Below are positions 5,041-6,509 of a DNA stretch of 6,509 nt, in pieces. The notes under the pieces were generated by a model. That model saw only the letters and a program-made list of their open reading frames with translations. It made no database searches and was not told the origin of the DNA. Origin of the DNA: Bacteroidota bacterium (GTDB lineage: Bacteria; Bacteroidota; Bacteroidia; Bacteroidales; UBA932); assembly GCA_009778375.1 (NCBI GenBank), contig WRJW01000147.1:1-6509 (forward strand), read 5' to 3'. Position 1 is the stretch's first letter, and every line of letters starts with the position of its first letter. Both the position numbers and the translations under genes were made by a program.

Positions 5041-6509
5041 ATGCAAAAAAAGACGATTATATATCAGTTGTTGCCCCGACTGTTTGGGAATGTAAACCCC
5101 TCCTGTATTCCCAACGGAACGATGGCGGAGAATGGAGCAGGGAAATTTGCCGACATCAACGCTACGCTGCTCACGGCCATCAAGCGTCTTGGCGTAACCC
5201 ATATTTGGCTGACGGGCATCTTGGAACACGCCTCCACCACCGACTATTCGGAATATGGCATTGCACCGGTGGCCCATTGTTTGGTAAAAGGTAGAGCAGG
5301 ATCGCCTTACGCCATTCGGGATTACTATGATGTGGCTCCCGATTTAGCGGTTGAGGTGCATAACCGCATGGCAGAATTTAGGGAGTTGATCGACCGATGC
5401 CATGGTTGCGGATTGCGGGTGCTCATCGATTTTGTACCCAACCACCTCTTTCGTCAATATGCCTCGGATGCCAAACCTGCGGGTGTGGACGATTTTGGGG
5501 TAGTAAATTTTTATGAATTGCCGGGAACTCATTTTGTTTCTCCGGTAGCGGGGGATTATTCGGAAGCGCCGGCAAGAGCCACCGGCAACGATTGTTTCAG
5601 GCCAGATCCCGGACTCAACGATTGGTATGAGACGGTAAAGTTAAATTATGAGTCAAAAGATACCTGGGATAAAATGCGGGATATTTTGTCTTTTTGGGTT
5701 GATCAGGGGGTAGATGGCTTCCGCTGCGATATGGCAGAAATGGTGCCGACCCCTTTTTGGACTTGGATCATTCCTCAAATCAAGGCGCAAAAGGAGGGTA
5801 CGCTCTTTGTGGGCGAAATTTATAAGCCTGAATGGTACCGCGCTTATATAGACTCCGGTTTTGATTATTTATACGATAAAGTAGGGCTGTACGATACCTT
5901 AAGGTCGGTGTTGCGGGGCGAACGCCCTGCCTCCGATATTTCGCGTTGCCGACAAAATTTGGGCGACCTCCAACCCCGCATGCTCCATTTTTTAGAAAAC
6001 CATGACGAACAGCGCATTGCTTCGGACTTTTTTGGGGGCGACGGGTTTAAAGCCTTGCCGGCTTTGGTGGTGTCGACCTGTTTGAATACCGCCCCCTTTA
6101 TGCTTTATGCAGGTCAGGAGTTTGGAGAAAAAGGGATGGACGCAGAAGGGTACAGCGGTTTGGACGGACGCACTTCGATTTACGATTATTGGAGTGTCGG
6201 CAGCCTGAGGCGGTGGATTACCGGAACGCAACAAGAATCGGAACACCGGTTGTACGACGAATACTGCGCATTGTTTGGGCAGATTGTTTCTTCTCCTGCG
6301 CTCTCTTGGGGCGCTACCTACGATTTGGGCTATGCCAATTGCGACCACCTTCGGTTTAATCCCGATATACACGTTGCCTTTTTAAGGTATGCGCCCGACA
6401 AGGAGGAGGAATTAGTATTGATTGCCGTTAATTTTTGCGACCAACCTGCCGATATAGAGGTCAGGATTCCCCAGCATGCTTATGATTATTTTGGAATTAA
6501 ACCACGTGC
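5041..6509 (+). CDS. Alpha-amylase family glycoside hydrolase (GH13), C-terminus cut by window edge
   Basis: An ATG at 5041 opens a frame of 489 complete codons that is still open at the window end. The N-terminus (MQKKTIIYQLLPRLFGN) begins directly with the first barrel strand and has no signal peptide, so the enzyme is predicted cytoplasmic. The four GH13 regions are intact: I, DFVPNH (130-135); II, GFRCDMAEM (226-234), with nucleophile D230; III, FVGEIYKPEW (257-265), with acid/base E259; IV, FLENHDEQR (317-325), with H321 and D322. Domain B lies between I and II, including the WYETVKLNY stretch at 195-203. After the barrel, a C-terminal beta domain is under way (ELVLIAVNF at 457-465), so probably only a short part is missing. 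It should hydrolyse or transfer alpha-glucans; the GH13 subfamily and substrate cannot be assigned. An in-frame TGA at 5035 leaves ATG 5041 (or TTG 5038) as the start. It lies 16 bp after the CDF gene. Confidence 0.93.
   Translation, partial: MQKKTIIYQLLPRLFGNVNPSCIPNGTMAENGAGKFADINATLLTAIKRLGVTHIWLTGILEHASTTDYSEYGIAPVAHCLVKGRAGSPYAIRDYYDVAPDLAVEVHNRMAEFRELIDRCHGCGLRVLIDFVPNHLFRQYASDAKPAGVDDFGVVNFYELPGTHFVSPVAGDYSEAPARATGNDCFRPDPGLNDWYETVKLNYESKDTWDKMRDILSFWVDQGVDGFRCDMAEMVPTPFWTWIIPQIKAQKEGTLFVGEIYKPEWYRAYIDSGFDYLYDKVGLYDTLRSVLRGERPASDISRCRQNLGDLQPRMLHFLENHDEQRIASDFFGGDGFKALPALVVSTCLNTAPFMLYAGQEFGEKGMDAEGYSGLDGRTSIYDYWSVGSLRRWITGTQQESEHRLYDEYCALFGQIVSSPALSWGATYDLGYANCDHLRFNPDIHVAFLRYAPDKEEELVLIAVNFCDQPADIEVRIPQHAYDYFGIKPR

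Noticed and set aside
5034..5294. Plus-strand 86-codon frame starting just upstream of the GH13 gene
   Set aside because: It is out of frame with the GH13 gene, which carries all conserved regions; this is an overlapping shadow.
5992..6372. Minus-strand 126-codon open frame
   Set aside because: It lies fully antisense to the GH13 gene, across the region IV catalytic motif, and its product has no family features.

Overview
The window looks like chromosomal DNA of a member of the Bacteroidetes (Bacteroidota). It carries a GLPGLI-family secreted protein, which is essentially confined to that phylum. It has Bacteroidetes-type promoter boxes (TAnnTTTG) in the two places where promoters are expected. 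No start codon has a convincing Shine-Dalgarno sequence, and several leaders are A/T-rich. I cannot name a genus. Most of the sequence is moderately G+C-rich (about 42-63% in lines counted by hand), except for a low-GC toxin-antitoxin block.

Layout. (a) 1-1010, minus strand: a GLPGLI-family secreted protein. Eight bases downstream of it lies the first 27 codons of a second exported protein that begins like an outer-membrane protein with a carboxypeptidase-regulatory-like domain and runs off the left edge. (b) 1011-1059: a compact divergent promoter region in which the two -7 boxes face away from each other 2 bp apart. (c) 1060-2791, plus strand: a DJ-1/PfpI-family protein followed 16 bp later by a 12-helix MFS transporter. 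(d) 2793-3444: a promoter, then a VapB-like antitoxin and a PIN-domain VapC toxin whose genes overlap by 22 bp. VapC is about 32% G+C, so this block looks acquired. (e) 3459-6509: a secreted M15/VanY-type DD-carboxypeptidase, a zinc-type cation diffusion facilitator and a signal-less GH13 alpha-amylase-family enzyme, separated by 14, 3 and 16 bp. The GH13 gene is open at the right edge and is the largest gene in the window.

How they may work together. Genes 3-4 and genes 5-9 are tightly spaced and co-directional. The only clear promoter for the second set is the one in front of the toxin-antitoxin pair, so the peptidase, metal exporter and glycosidase may depend on read-through from an addiction module. 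The peptidase is a predicted zinc enzyme of the periplasm, and the CDF next to it exports zinc from the cytoplasm. That pairing is suggestive but unproven. I found no RNA genes, insertion sequences, CRISPR arrays or convincing intrinsic terminators, and no intergenic stretch longer than about 60 bp. I did not find strong evidence for a wholly new system. The most worthwhile points are the palindromic divergent promoter, the uncharacterised GLPGLI pair and the toxin-antitoxin block transcribed into housekeeping-type genes.
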